NCBI GenBank assembly: GCA_964598225.1
Contig: CAZRBG010000006.1
Coordinates: 1-64,000 of the forward strand
Direction: 5' to 3'
Length of the DNA: 64,000 nucleotides
Source of the DNA: SG8-4 sp964598225
GTDB lineage: Bacteria > Planctomycetota > Phycisphaerae > Sedimentisphaerales > Anaerobacaceae
Made by a program: the position numbers and the translations under genes. Positions 17,808 to 26,532 of this stretch are shown piece by piece; the stretch's first letter is position 1; each line of letters starts with the position of its first letter. The notes below the pieces were generated by a model. It did no database searches, was not told the origin of the DNA, and was given only the letters and a program-made list of their open reading frames with translations.

Positions 17808-18716
17808 ATGAGCGATCTTAGCCAGACAGACAATAACCTATTGGAAGCTATTCGGCGAGGCGACCGCGAGGCGTGGTCTCAGCTTGTAAACGAATACCAG
17901 GGCCGGCTGCTGGGATTTGTGATGGCGAGGGTTCCTCAGCGGGCCGACGCAGAAGACATCGTCCAAAACTCGTTTGCGTCGTTCATCAGAGTGGTTGACG
18001 GCCTCCAGATCGAAGTCAGCCTGGAGACCTATCTTTTCGCAATCGTGCGCAACGAGATCGTTCAACGTCTCCGGACGCCCTGGGCCAGGAGCGTGTGTCT
18101 GATACAGGACGTTTATTGCAGGAATGAGGACAATACGTCGGAAGACGCGATGGCGCAGGTGGCCAGTTGCGACCCGAGCACAAGCTGGTGCGTCAGTCAC
18201 AATGAAGAGAATAAATTCGTGCGGGAGGCCCTTACGAAGACTCTGCGGCAATTCGTCAGAAAGTTCCAAAAAGCAGAAAAGCTCAATAGCCTGAAGATGG
18301 CCGAACTGATATTCTACTGCCAGCTATCGAACACTGACGTAGCCAACCAGCTCGGCGTAGACGCCGGCAACGTCAGAACGTTCAGGCACCGCTCGCTCAA
18401 GCATATTCGCAATGATCTCGCCGAGCGCTGCGGCACGAAAGATATTTCCATCTCGTGTTCGGAAGACCTCCTGACTGAAATCTGGAAAGAACAACGCCTG
18501 AGCTGCACCAAACGCAGCACCCTGGCCGCATTTTTGTTAGAGGACCTGCCGCCGGAATGGTTTGACTATGTCGATTTCCACCTGACGACAATGGGTTGCC
18601 ATTTCTGCCGCGCAAACTACAAAGACCTTTGCCAAAACCAGCAAACGAGCAAAAAACGCGAGGAACTCCGACAGCGCATCATGGCCTCAACCGTCGGCTT
18701 CTTGTCCAAACTGTGA
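17808..18716 (+). CDS. ECF-type RNA polymerase sigma factor with C-terminal ZAS-like segment
   Basis: A 302-residue protein. Region 2 spans about residues 25-95 (FVMARVPQRADAEDIVQNSFASF); region 4 about 150-205 (LKMAELIFYCQLSNTDVANQLGVDAGNVRTFRHRSLKHIR, a helix-turn-helix). The ~95-residue tail is unusual for an ECF and contains TLAAFLLEDLPPEWFDYVDFHL followed by GCHFC, which resembles the zinc-finger segment at the N-terminus of the neighbouring kinase. It lies 6 bp after the kinase gene and is surely co-transcribed. Kinase-coupled ECFs are typical of planctomycetes; phosphorylation may replace a classic anti-sigma factor. Confidence 0.85.
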   Translation: MSDLSQTDNNLLEAIRRGDREAWSQLVNEYQGRLLGFVMARVPQRADAEDIVQNSFASFIRVVDGLQIEVSLETYLFAIVRNEIVQRLRTPWARSVCLIQDVYCRNEDNTSEDAMAQVASCDPSTSWCVSHNEENKFVREALTKTLRQFVRKFQKAEKLNSLKMAELIFYCQLSNTDVANQLGVDAGNVRTFRHRSLKHIRNDLAERCGTKDISISCSEDLLTEIWKEQRLSCTKRSTLAAFLLEDLPPEWFDYVDFHLTTMGCHFCRANYKDLCQNQQTSKKREELRQRIMASTVGFLSKL

Positions 18717-19012
18717 CTTCTTACAAGACAAATGCTGCACAGTGACTGAGTCCGCACAGTTATCACATAAAAGAACATTGATAGATTTAAGTGAAACTTA
18801 GAATGGATATGATTACCACCTCTGGCTTGCGCATATTAGCTGTGTTCCCAGTTGTGACAGGCAGAGTCGGCGTAATATCCCACATCTGAGAATTATTGCG
18901 ACAGCAGAGTTGCCTACCAAAAGAACAGTCGCTCTCTCATTACAAGCTAAACATCGCAATGATATGGACTTACGGCATTATGGCTGAGTGCGACGCCCGA
19001 GTCCACCTGATT
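18717..19012. other. Non-coding stretch upstream of the cytochrome promoter
   Basis: About 300 bp without a supported gene. It contains ACATCTGAGAAT at 18882-18893, which matches 10 of 12 bases of ATATGTGAGAAT at 37420-37431. Both lie roughly 120-165 bp upstream of a sigma-54 type promoter, where an activator would bind. No terminator was recognised after the sigma-factor gene. Confidence 0.4.
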
Positions 19013-19028
19013 AGGCACGGTTTTTGCT
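19013..19028 (+). promoter_or_regulatory. Sigma-54 (-24/-12) promoter of the decahaem cytochrome gene
   Basis: AGGCACGGTTTTTGCT differs from the consensus TGGCACG-N4-TTGCW at one position. GG (19014-19015) and GC (19026-19027) are separated by exactly 10 bp. TATAAT at 19028-19033 overlaps it, but no -35 hexamer lies at the right distance, so sigma-54 is the better reading. The predicted start near 19039 leaves a leader of almost 290 nt. Confidence 0.7.
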
Positions 19029-19190
19029 ATAATGCAACCGGGCATATAGTGTAGTTATCCCAATCGGCCTCATTCGGTGCGAGGGATTAATAAAGTAAGT
19101 GAACAAGGGTATTTTAATTGCTGGAAGCATCTATTGGTGCTCTGCAGTAAGCGCGTCTGATCGTGTAAAGCGAGTATCGAGTAGAAAAGA

Positions 19191-19262
19191 AGCTGGCGGC
19201 CCGGGAGGCTGCCGGCTCCTTCGTACGGATAGATTTGTTTCCTTCTGAGGCCGTAGGAAACC
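19191..19262 (+). other. Structured 5' leader of the decahaem cytochrome mRNA
   Basis: An 11-bp stem with two wobble pairs (AGCTGGCGGCC / GGCTGCCGGCT, loop CGGGA, 19191-19217) is followed by a 7-bp stem GTTTCCT...AGGAAAC (about 19239-19262). There is no T tail. The pattern does not match the c-di-GMP-I riboswitch core I remember, so no ligand is proposed. Confidence 0.45.
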
Positions 19263-19325
19263 GGTCTGATTGATATGGAGGATGAGTACAGTAACGATGG
19301 GGGACTAATTTTGGAGGTGTTATGT

Positions 19326-21368
19326 ATGTCAAAGATTGAGAGTTCTAACAAATGGAAATTCGGAATGCTGGTTGCGGTTTTGGCCGTGTGGACCTGCGCC
19401 CCGGCGTTTGCTGTCGAGGTGCCGTTCGAGGCCGACTGGATCGGCTCGGGGCACGCCGACGCGACGGCTGAGGCATTTTCCCACTGGGATACCGATGACC
19501 CGCAGGAAATTCCAACCAGTTGTGCGAGATGCCACAGCACGCCCGGATACCGGGATTTCCTGGGCGCCGACGGCACGGCTGTCGGAGTGGTTGATAATCC
19601 CGCCCCCATCGGCACAACGGTCGAGTGTATCGCCTGCCACAATGAAGTTACGCAAACTTTAGACAGCGTTGTTTTCCCCTCCGGCGTCGAGGTGACCGGC
19701 CTCAGCGACGAGGCCCGCTGTATGCAGTGCCATCAGGGCAGAGCGTGGGGTGGTACCGTAGACGAGGCAATCGCCGAGGCGGACATATCCGACGAGGACG
19801 CCGTTAGCGACGCGTTAGGTTTCGTCAACATCCATTATTATGCCGCAGCGGCAACTCGATTTGGCGGAGTAGCCAAGAGCGGGTACGAGTACGAAGGCAA
19901 GTCGTATGATGCCAAATTCGCTCACGTCGAAGGTATCGACACGTGCGACAGTTGCCACAACCCCCACACCCTGGAGATCAAGATCGAAGATTGCAGCGTC
20001 TGTCATCCGGGCGTTTCCGGGAAAGATGATCTGAAAGACGTCCGTCTTCTCGGTTCGACTTCAGATTACGATGGCGACGGCAACACTGACGAGGGTATCA
20101 AGCAGGAAATTCAGAGCCTGCAGGCGATTCTGTACGACGCCATTCAGGCTTATGCCGCCGCCGGAACCCCAATAGTCTACGATGCCCACTCTTATCCGTA
20201 CTTCTTTGTCGATACCAATGCTAACGGCCTGGTCGATGAGGGCGAAGCCAGCTACGGCAACAGGTATAATGCCTGGACACCGAGACTTCTCAAGGCAGCC
20301 TATAACTTCCAGGTTTCACAGAAGGATCCGGGCGGATTCGCCCACGGCGGCAAGTACATCATTCAGCTTCTATACGATTCGACCGAAGACCTGGATGCAA
20401 GCCTTGTCGCGGGCCTTGCCAGAAGCGATGCAGGGCACTTTGCCGGCTCGGCAGAGGCATTCCGTCACTGGGATGAGGACGGAGAAGTGAGCGGAAGCTG
20501 CGCCAAGTGCCACTCGGCTACCGGGCTTCCATTCTTCCTGGAACATGGCGTCAACATCGCCCAGCCTATCTCCAATGGCATGCTGTGCACAACGTGTCAC
20601 AGTTCGCTGCCCGAGTTTACTCGCTATGATGTCGAAGGGGCCGAGTTCCCCAGCGGTGCTTTCCTCAGCTTTGGCGAAGGAGAGGAAGACTCCAACCTGT
20701 GTATCAACTGCCACCAGGGACGTTCGTCGACTCCGGACGTCGACGCCGCAGTTGCCGGGATCGATCCCGACACGGTATCGAGCGGTCTGAGATTCATGAA
20801 TATTCACTACTTCCCGGCCGGCGTAACGTTGTTCGGCACCGAAGCGCAGGGCGCCTATGAGTATCCGGGTGTGGAATATAACGGCAAGTTCGAACACGTA
20901 GACAGCCTCAATAGCTGCACCGAGTGTCACGATACTCACAGCGGCGAAGTACAAACCGACTTCTGCGGGCTCTGCCACGGCGCCGGAAACGCTCCGGAGG
21001 ACATCCGCACGGGCAGCCCGGATGACTTCGACGGCGACGGCGACACCAATGAAGGTATCGCAGGCGAGATCGATACGCTCGCTGAAACTCTGTACGCGGC
21101 CTTGCAGAATTATGCTGCGAACGTCGCCGGCACGCCGATCATCTACGACGCTCACAGTTATCCGTACTTCTTCGTCGACACCAACGGTAACGGCGACGTT
21201 GATCCCGGGGAGTCCGGCTACGGCAACAGGTATAACGCGTTCACGCCGCGTTCGCTCAAGGCTGCGTATAACTACCAGTACGCGCAGAAGGACCCCGGGG
21301 CATTTGTCCACAACGGCAAGTATGTAATCCAGGTCCTTTCGGCCAGTATAGCCGACATTAGTCAGTAA
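19326..21368 (+). CDS. Exported decahaem c-type cytochrome with internal duplication
   Basis: A 680-residue protein. The start at 19326 follows GGAGGTGTTATGT; the signal peptide ends APAFA (about residue 29). There are ten CxxCH sites, five in each of two tandem halves (CARCH, CIACH, CMQCH, CDSCH, CSVCH; then CAKCH, CTTCH, CINCH, CTECH, CGLCH). Each half also has NIHYY/F, GYEYEG- or AYEYPG-like segments, an acidic loop DYDGDGNTDEG / DFDGDGDTNEG, then a second calcium-loop-like segment DTNANGLVDEGE / DTNGNGDVDPGE, and ends with SYGNRYNA or GYGNRYNA. Likely periplasmic or surface electron carrier. It is transcribed convergently to the minus-strand cytochrome cluster. It carries no lipobox or membrane anchor. 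Confidence 0.9.
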   Translation: MSKIESSNKWKFGMLVAVLAVWTCAPAFAVEVPFEADWIGSGHADATAEAFSHWDTDDPQEIPTSCARCHSTPGYRDFLGADGTAVGVVDNPAPIGTTVECIACHNEVTQTLDSVVFPSGVEVTGLSDEARCMQCHQGRAWGGTVDEAIAEADISDEDAVSDALGFVNIHYYAAAATRFGGVAKSGYEYEGKSYDAKFAHVEGIDTCDSCHNPHTLEIKIEDCSVCHPGVSGKDDLKDVRLLGSTSDYDGDGNTDEGIKQEIQSLQAILYDAIQAYAAAGTPIVYDAHSYPYFFVDTNANGLVDEGEASYGNRYNAWTPRLLKAAYNFQVSQKDPGGFAHGGKYIIQLLYDSTEDLDASLVAGLARSDAGHFAGSAEAFRHWDEDGEVSGSCAKCHSATGLPFFLEHGVNIAQPISNGMLCTTCHSSLPEFTRYDVEGAEFPSGAFLSFGEGEEDSNLCINCHQGRSSTPDVDAAVAGIDPDTVSSGLRFMNIHYFPAGVTLFGTEAQGAYEYPGVEYNGKFEHVDSLNSCTECHDTHSGEVQTDFCGLCHGAGNAPEDIRTGSPDDFDGDGDTNEGIAGEIDTLAETLYAALQNYAANVAGTPIIYDAHSYPYFFVDTNGNGDVDPGESGYGNRYNAFTPRSLKAAYNYQYAQKDPGAFVHNGKYVIQVLSASIADISQ

Positions 21369-21417
21369 TGTTGTTTTTGATAAGTGGAATCAAGTTTCAC
21401 GTATGTTGATTAACGAG

Positions 21418-21449
21418 AGGGCCGGCAGAATTTACCTGCCGGCCCTTTT
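21418..21449 (+). terminator. Terminator between convergent cytochrome genes
   Basis: AGGGCCGGCAG, loop AATTTAC, CTGCCGGCCCT, then TTTT: an 11-bp perfect stem. The minus-strand reading gives TCTCGTT after the stem, so it serves mainly the plus gene but could also slow polymerase from the other side. Confidence 0.85.
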
Positions 21450-21461
21450 GCAAAGGCCGTC

Positions 21462-23111
21462 TCAATATTCTTTCGGTGAATGGCTCACTTTGTGGCACTG
21501 GAGGTAGCAGCGGCCGTGGAAGGTGCCGGTATCCTCGAACGTGAGCCGCCCTGTGGTCGGGTCGGATCGCACGATTGTCGTGTCGAAGTTGATCAGATGT
21601 GTGTTTTTGGTCGTCGTGCCCTGGGCGGCGCTGATGCCGTGGGGATCGTGGCATGCCGAGCACGGGGCTTCCTCCTCTAAGTGGCTGCGGTGCTCTGGGA
21701 AACTCTCGTCATTCAGGATGCTGTTGCGGCTGTGGCATTGGTAGCAAAGCTCGTATGAAAAACTGCTCTCCTGCGTGAAGTCGGATGTCTCGTAGCGATA
21801 AGCAAGCAGATGTGGATAACTTGAGCCGTGAGGGCCTTTTGTGCCCGAGGCACTGTCCGAACTGTGGCAGTCGGTGCAGTAAATCATCGTGGCCACGGTC
21901 ATCGGCGGCTTGAGGCTCGGGACGTTGCGATTCACACCCGGCGCAGCCACCGGATGATAAGACGGATTCGACTGATCGAATTCCAGCCGGGTGTTCGTCT
22001 GCGTTATTCGCCGGGTAATCGTGGACTGGACGCGACTGGGATTGTCGGCGTGGCATTTGAAGCACACTTCGTATTCGTACTGAACCTCCTGCGTCGGAGC
22101 GCCGGAGATCGTAACGCCCGACGCCCCTCGCATGGCGCCGGGCACAACCGGCGCCTGTGCAGGCGCATCCTGCACTGCGTGGGGATTGTGACAGTCAACA
22201 CATTCGACGTGTCTCGGGGCGGTCGTGGGAAGCTCTTCGGGGTCGTGGATGCCGTCGTAACGGACCACGTCGTGCCGGCTGAACCTGGCCAGATCCGTTT
22301 TGAGGTTTGTCTTTGCGACAGAGCCGTCGTGACAGCTCAGGCAGTTGTCCTCTGACCGGGAGAAATGGAGCAGCCGCTCTTGTCCCGCAGCCGAGTGCGG
22401 CCTGTGACAACTCAGACATCCGTTGTCCATCATCGTGCCGTACTCGCTGCTCTGTAGATACGGATCGTTCGCGACGGTGGTCTGAGCGATCGAATTGGCA
22501 TGGCTCGAAGTCATCCAGCCGGACAGATCGTGGCAGGACCGGCACATGTCCGACCGGCGGTTGGACATGACCAGGAAATCGCCGTAACGGTTATCGTGCG
22601 GGTCGTGACAGGTGGTGCATTGCAGCTCGCGCGAGCCGTCGAGTCTGAGCTGTTCGGGTAATACAGAAGGCGAGCGTATCTGGATATCCTGAGTAGACAG
22701 CGCCGAAGAGTAGACGAAGCTGATCGGATGATCGTCGGAAAGGTCGGTTCCGAGGTTTGCCGTGCCGGGTGCGATGTAAGTGCCTCCGCCATAATTGTCG
22801 CCCAGAGTCTCGGCCAGAGCAACCGTGCCGTCATGACAGCTCAGGCACAGTTTGCTCGAGCCGGTCGGCTGGCCCACCTTGGCCTGCAGAGAAGAGCTTT
22901 GGTAGATGTCGTAAACGGCCGTGGAAAGCTCGTGGCTCCAGAGGGGTGTGCCCGCCAGGGCGCCATGGGGTGTGTGGCAGAAGCTGCACGTGCTGCCCCC
23001 AGCCACGGCTGACAGGTCGTGCGGCGTGCCGTCGATCAGAGCGGACGCCGTCGAGCACATCACCGCGACAAGCGTGCCCACTATTATCAATTCGATCTTC
23101 TTTGGTTTCAT
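21462..23111 (-). CDS. Exported dodecahaem c-type cytochrome (doubled-CxxCH type)
   Basis: A 549-residue protein with a signal peptide (GTLVAVMCSTASA). Eleven CxxCH sites (CSFCH, CLSCH, CTTCH, CRSCH, CLSCH, CLSCH, CVDCH, CFKCH, CTDCH, CYQCH, CSACH) plus one CYLQCH (Cx3CH) near the C-terminus give twelve candidate haems. Repeated CHxPHG and CHDG elements place it with the doubled-CxxCH/cytochrome c3-like family. Its first ~200 residues are paralogous to the tetrahaem protein at 29498-30085 (shared PLW, SKLCLSCHDG, HPISFVY.SAL). The ATG at 23111 overlaps the stop of the NHL lipoprotein by ATGA, so they are coupled. Likely role: periplasmic or outer-face electron carrier of the conduit. Confidence 0.9.
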   Translation of the reverse strand: MKPKKIELIIVGTLVAVMCSTASALIDGTPHDLSAVAGGSTCSFCHTPHGALAGTPLWSHELSTAVYDIYQSSSLQAKVGQPTGSSKLCLSCHDGTVALAETLGDNYGGGTYIAPGTANLGTDLSDDHPISFVYSSALSTQDIQIRSPSVLPEQLRLDGSRELQCTTCHDPHDNRYGDFLVMSNRRSDMCRSCHDLSGWMTSSHANSIAQTTVANDPYLQSSEYGTMMDNGCLSCHRPHSAAGQERLLHFSRSEDNCLSCHDGSVAKTNLKTDLARFSRHDVVRYDGIHDPEELPTTAPRHVECVDCHNPHAVQDAPAQAPVVPGAMRGASGVTISGAPTQEVQYEYEVCFKCHADNPSRVQSTITRRITQTNTRLEFDQSNPSYHPVAAPGVNRNVPSLKPPMTVATMIYCTDCHSSDSASGTKGPHGSSYPHLLAYRYETSDFTQESSFSYELCYQCHSRNSILNDESFPEHRSHLEEEAPCSACHDPHGISAAQGTTTKNTHLINFDTTIVRSDPTTGRLTFEDTGTFHGRCYLQCHKVSHSPKEY

Positions 23112-24160
23112 CTCTCGACCTTCTCCAGAAGTTCGAATACCTGTATTCTTTTGTTGAACGAATCGGCGACGTAGATTCTGTTTCGCCGATCTATATAGAT
23201 TCCGGCGGGCAGCCAGAATTCGCCGGGGCCGGTCCCTTCGCGCCCGAACGCCATCAGCACCTCACCCTGCCGGTTGAAGATCTGTACGTTCTCGAACTGC
23301 CTGTCGGTGACATAGACATAGCCCAGGTTGTCGGTCGCAACGCCGCAGGGATGGGCGAAATAGCCGGGCCGGTCTCCCTGCCTGCCGAACATTCTCAGGA
23401 ATTGCCCGTCGCCTGAGAACATCTGGATGCGATAGTTCATGGTATCGCTGACGTACAGCGTGCCGGATTTGTCAACCCAGAGATGAGTCGGGAAGTTGAA
23501 CGCGCCCGGCCCCACGCCTCTGCCGCCGATTTTTCTGATGAATTTGCCGTTGCCGGTGAAGGCGTACACGGCATGGCCGGCGGTGTCGGCTACGTAGACG
23601 ATGTTGTCGTCGGGCTGGTAGGCGATTCCGGAGGGCCTGACGAAGCGATCGCCGCCGAAAGTGAAAATGAATCTCCCGTCCTTGTCGAAAACGCACACTT
23701 TGCCCAGCGCGCTGTCGACGACGCAGACCCATTCGCCGACCAGCGCCAGGCCGACGGGCTTGCGCAGTTTCCGGTCCCCGTACAGGTCCCTGAATTGCTT
23801 ATATTCTCGTTCTTCGAGATCGAACACGTGAACAACGGCGCCGGCGGTATCGGCTACGAACAATCTGTCCTCGTCGTCAATAGCTACGGCATAGGGAGAA
23901 ACGAGAACACCTATTTCCTTTTCGCCGAACAACAATTCGCCGATCCCTTGAACAGGCGAGACTTCTCTTTCCAGGTCCGCCTCGGTGGAAAGGCTACCGA
24001 GATACCTTATGCGCGGTTTCTCCGGCGGCTCGGGCCAGACTGCGAAAGCATCCGGCGGGAAGAACAAATCCCCTTGCTCACGAGCGCAGCCGACACATAG
24101 AGTAATAAAGAGCACACATATCAAAATAGACGAGGAACGAAAGCTCTGTATGGCGTGCAT
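23108..24160 (-). CDS. NHL-repeat (six-bladed propeller) lipoprotein
   Basis: About 350 residues. The signal peptide has a hydrophobic core ending LCVGC, a somewhat atypical lipobox. The NHL repeats are regular: LRKPVGLALVGEWVCVVDSALGKV, VRPSGIAYQPDDNIVYVADT, FNFPTHLWVDKSGTLYVSDT, FAHPCGVATDNLGYVYVTD and FWLPAGIYIDRRNRIYVADS. NHL propellers form protein- or ligand-binding platforms; in other bacteria they appear in gene clusters with porins and multihaem cytochromes. Stop and start overlap with the dodecahaem gene. The longer frame up to 24289 lacks a signal peptide, so 24160 was chosen, although no clear ribosome-binding site was seen. Confidence 0.85.
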   Translation of the reverse strand: MHAIQSFRSSSILICVLFITLCVGCAREQGDLFFPPDAFAVWPEPPEKPRIRYLGSLSTEADLEREVSPVQGIGELLFGEKEIGVLVSPYAVAIDDEDRLFVADTAGAVVHVFDLEEREYKQFRDLYGDRKLRKPVGLALVGEWVCVVDSALGKVCVFDKDGRFIFTFGGDRFVRPSGIAYQPDDNIVYVADTAGHAVYAFTGNGKFIRKIGGRGVGPGAFNFPTHLWVDKSGTLYVSDTMNYRIQMFSGDGQFLRMFGRQGDRPGYFAHPCGVATDNLGYVYVTDRQFENVQIFNRQGEVLMAFGREGTGPGEFWLPAGIYIDRRNRIYVADSFNKRIQVFELLEKVER

Positions 24161-24315
24161 TGCGCGCCATCGGTCGTAAAATTGTGTTTTGGTGTACTGT
24201 CCTGGGGACCCCTTACGGGATGCACACCCTACCTGACTACTGTGGCTTGCTGCTTTTATTCTCTCTGTCTTTCTTGCTTTGATAATCACTTATACATTCC
24301 TTTGCAAAAGTTCTA

Positions 24316-26358
24316 TCAAAAGAAACGTTTTAACTTTAAATACAGATAAGTTCCATCAATTTCGTCTCGGCGACGATTGAGCCGGTTCAACTCGACGCCC
24401 CCCGAGATGCTCATACGGCGGAATGTGTATTTCAGCTCGGAGATGAACTGAAACCCTCTTGTGATGCCGAATCTCGTATCATCTTCATCGCGATAGTCGG
24501 CCCTGGCCGTGATGTCGAATTCCTCAGTCAACCGGCTGAATATTTCCGCTCCGCTCCTGAACAGCACGACATCGCGCTCGTCAGGCTCGCCGAAGTCAAG
24601 CCACTGATTCGAAACTCGCAGGCTTGCGGTCGTCTGCGGACTGAGAGACCAACTGTATCTGCCTTCCAGTCTTCTGCTGGTCGATGGAATCTCGGTAGAT
24701 TCCTCTTCGCTGTATTCGGCCAGCAGGAAGAGGCCTTTATTAAGATAGTCTGCGCCTACTGTGTTGATGGTGTACTCATCGGGCGTGATATCGGTGAGAG
24801 TCGAGCTGACGCTTTCGTCCTGCACCCTGTGAGCGTAATATACCGACAAGCCGTTTTTGAACCGCTCTCTGATCGTGAAGGCCTGACGGGTTGTATCTTC
24901 TTCTCTCTTCGGCTCGATAAAGAAGTTATAGTCGACCAGAAGCTCCTGGCCGTCGGTGATGTTGGGAGGAGCTATGCCGAGCGTTGTGACGTTGAGCTGC
25001 ACCCGCCCGTCGAATTCGGTGATAGTGTAATCATCGCCTTCGGTGTATACGTCCAAACCTGTGCTGTCGGTGACCACGATGGTCGAAGTGTCGATGTTGA
25101 CTCTGTTCAAGGTCACGGGCAGAGGGTCGTTGAAAATATGTGACTCGTCGATTACAACTCCCGTGCCGCTTCCGCCGGTTTGCTCGGTCTGGTTCAGGCT
25201 CACCGAGTAGGTGCTGTACAACGTGCCCCAGGGGTTCTTCTTGTCATAATTGAAAGCCAGACCGCCGCCCTGCTGATAAAGATCCCCCTGCGCATCGAGG
25301 TCGGTCCTTGAGACGAAGATGTTTCCCGTTGTAACCAGGCTCTCGTACAATCTGTGCTCGAAACCGCCCTGGCCGCGAAGCTCCTTATTCCTGATGGCGA
25401 TGCGGTCGGAGTCCGTGAATCGAAGCTCGTAATTCGTCAGGAAATCGTCTGTGTGGTTCAACCTGAGGCGTTCCTGGGCCTGCAGGATCGTAAAATCGAA
25501 CGTGCCGGACTGATCGGTGTAATTGAAGGACGAATCCAGTCTGTGCTGCTCGTCTTTCCCGAAGATCAGGTTGTGCAGCATATTGTATCTGTCGGTGTCG
25601 GTGATTATTGTCGCCCCGGTGCTTCGCTGGATGACCTCGGTTCTGTCGAAATCGAAGCTCAAGTGCGAAAGCCGGCTGAAGTCATGAGTAACCGAATACC
25701 TGAACCGCTCGTCCTCTCTCTCGAAGAAGTCTCTCGAAAGAGCCGTCAGTCCGTCCTGGCTGATGTCACTGTCGGTGTATCTGAACGTCATCGGCCAATC
25801 TTCCGGTCGCAGCGAGAACGTTACGCCCCTTGTCTCTCTATCGGTTCTCAGCGCTCCCAGGAACTGGCGTGCGATCAGTTCCTCCGACTTGCTCGCATTG
25901 AACGTCGTCGGATAAATCTTGCCGCGAAGCAACTGGGCGAATAAGTTGTACTCGTCGAGGGTTTCGGTGCTGCTGCCGGATTCTTCATCGGAGTCGATCC
26001 TCTGCTGGGCGAGCCCCACTCCCGCGGCGGCGGTATAGAAAAGAAAATCCGGATGATACACATCTCCTTCCGTTTCGACCCGGACTCTTTCCTCGAATAC
26101 CTCGGTTGTGCTCTCGCGTCTGTCGCCGCTGGTTCCCTGTTCGTCGGTGCGTCTTTCGGCGCGGAGCTCCACCTCGCCCTGGATCGGCTCGGCCTTCACG
26201 AGAGGCCGCTGTTGGCCGCCCACGTTTACAGCGCAGCCGGCCAGGGATATACCGCCGGCGCAAACCATGACCGCTCGGAGGATTTTTGCTGCAAGTCTCC
26301 GCCCGACACCGCTGCGGTCCGTTGTGCTATCCAGATTGCTCGACCGATAATGTATCAA
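24316..26358 (-). CDS. Outer-membrane beta-barrel, candidate porin of the cytochrome conduit
   Basis: About 680 residues. It starts with a lipoprotein-like signal (RRLAAKILRAVMVCAGGISLAGC) and has no haem motif. From about residue 190 there are many alternating amphipathic strands with terminal aromatic residues (VTFSLRPEDWPMTFRYTDSD, HLSFDFDRTEV, GLSVYYAHRVQDE, GLFLLAEYSEEES), and it ends KLKRFF, an outer-membrane-type C-terminal aromatic. A middle segment (about 400-480) looks like an extra beta domain. The first codon at 26358 is a TTG, so the start is uncertain. In Geobacter-type porin-cytochrome conduits a barrel of this kind encloses a periplasmic multihaem cytochrome; the analogy is by context, not by recognised homology. 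Confidence 0.7.
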   Translation of the reverse strand: MIHYRSSNLDSTTDRSGVGRRLAAKILRAVMVCAGGISLAGCAVNVGGQQRPLVKAEPIQGEVELRAERRTDEQGTSGDRRESTTEVFEERVRVETEGDVYHPDFLFYTAAAGVGLAQQRIDSDEESGSSTETLDEYNLFAQLLRGKIYPTTFNASKSEELIARQFLGALRTDRETRGVTFSLRPEDWPMTFRYTDSDISQDGLTALSRDFFEREDERFRYSVTHDFSRLSHLSFDFDRTEVIQRSTGATIITDTDRYNMLHNLIFGKDEQHRLDSSFNYTDQSGTFDFTILQAQERLRLNHTDDFLTNYELRFTDSDRIAIRNKELRGQGGFEHRLYESLVTTGNIFVSRTDLDAQGDLYQQGGGLAFNYDKKNPWGTLYSTYSVSLNQTEQTGGSGTGVVIDESHIFNDPLPVTLNRVNIDTSTIVVTDSTGLDVYTEGDDYTITEFDGRVQLNVTTLGIAPPNITDGQELLVDYNFFIEPKREEDTTRQAFTIRERFKNGLSVYYAHRVQDESVSSTLTDITPDEYTINTVGADYLNKGLFLLAEYSEEESTEIPSTSRRLEGRYSWSLSPQTTASLRVSNQWLDFGEPDERDVVLFRSGAEIFSRLTEEFDITARADYRDEDDTRFGITRGFQFISELKYTFRRMSISGGVELNRLNRRRDEIDGTYLYLKLKRFF

Positions 26359-26423
26359 ATCGTGCCTGTCTCCGGCTCGACGGATCGGCAGCCTGTCAGA
26401 TTGACTCAGTGCCTAATAATGAT

Positions 26424-26454
26424 GGCAGCCTCAAATGTAGTTTGAGGATGGCTG
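26424..26454. other. Hairpin between the barrel gene and the pentahaem gene
   Basis: GGCAGCC-TCAAA, loop TGTAG, TTTGA-GGAT-GGCTGC: an imperfect stem of 11 bp with a bulge. It lies in the ~175-bp gap between the two genes and could be a processing or attenuation site. No T tail. Confidence 0.4.
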
Positions 26455-26532
26455 CTAACAGTACACCATCCCAGAGCATTCGGCTTTGAGGCTGCCACCT
26501 TCTTATAATACCAGCTTTTACCGCCGGTCCGT

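Noticed and set aside
19039..19325. c-di-GMP-I (GEMM) riboswitch in the cytochrome leader
   Set aside because: The conserved core and tetraloop-receptor sequences I recall are absent.
20370..21311. A 313-codon minus-strand ORF opposite the decahaem cytochrome
   Set aside because: It is antisense to a gene with ten CxxCH sites and a signal peptide; composition-driven shadow with no family features.
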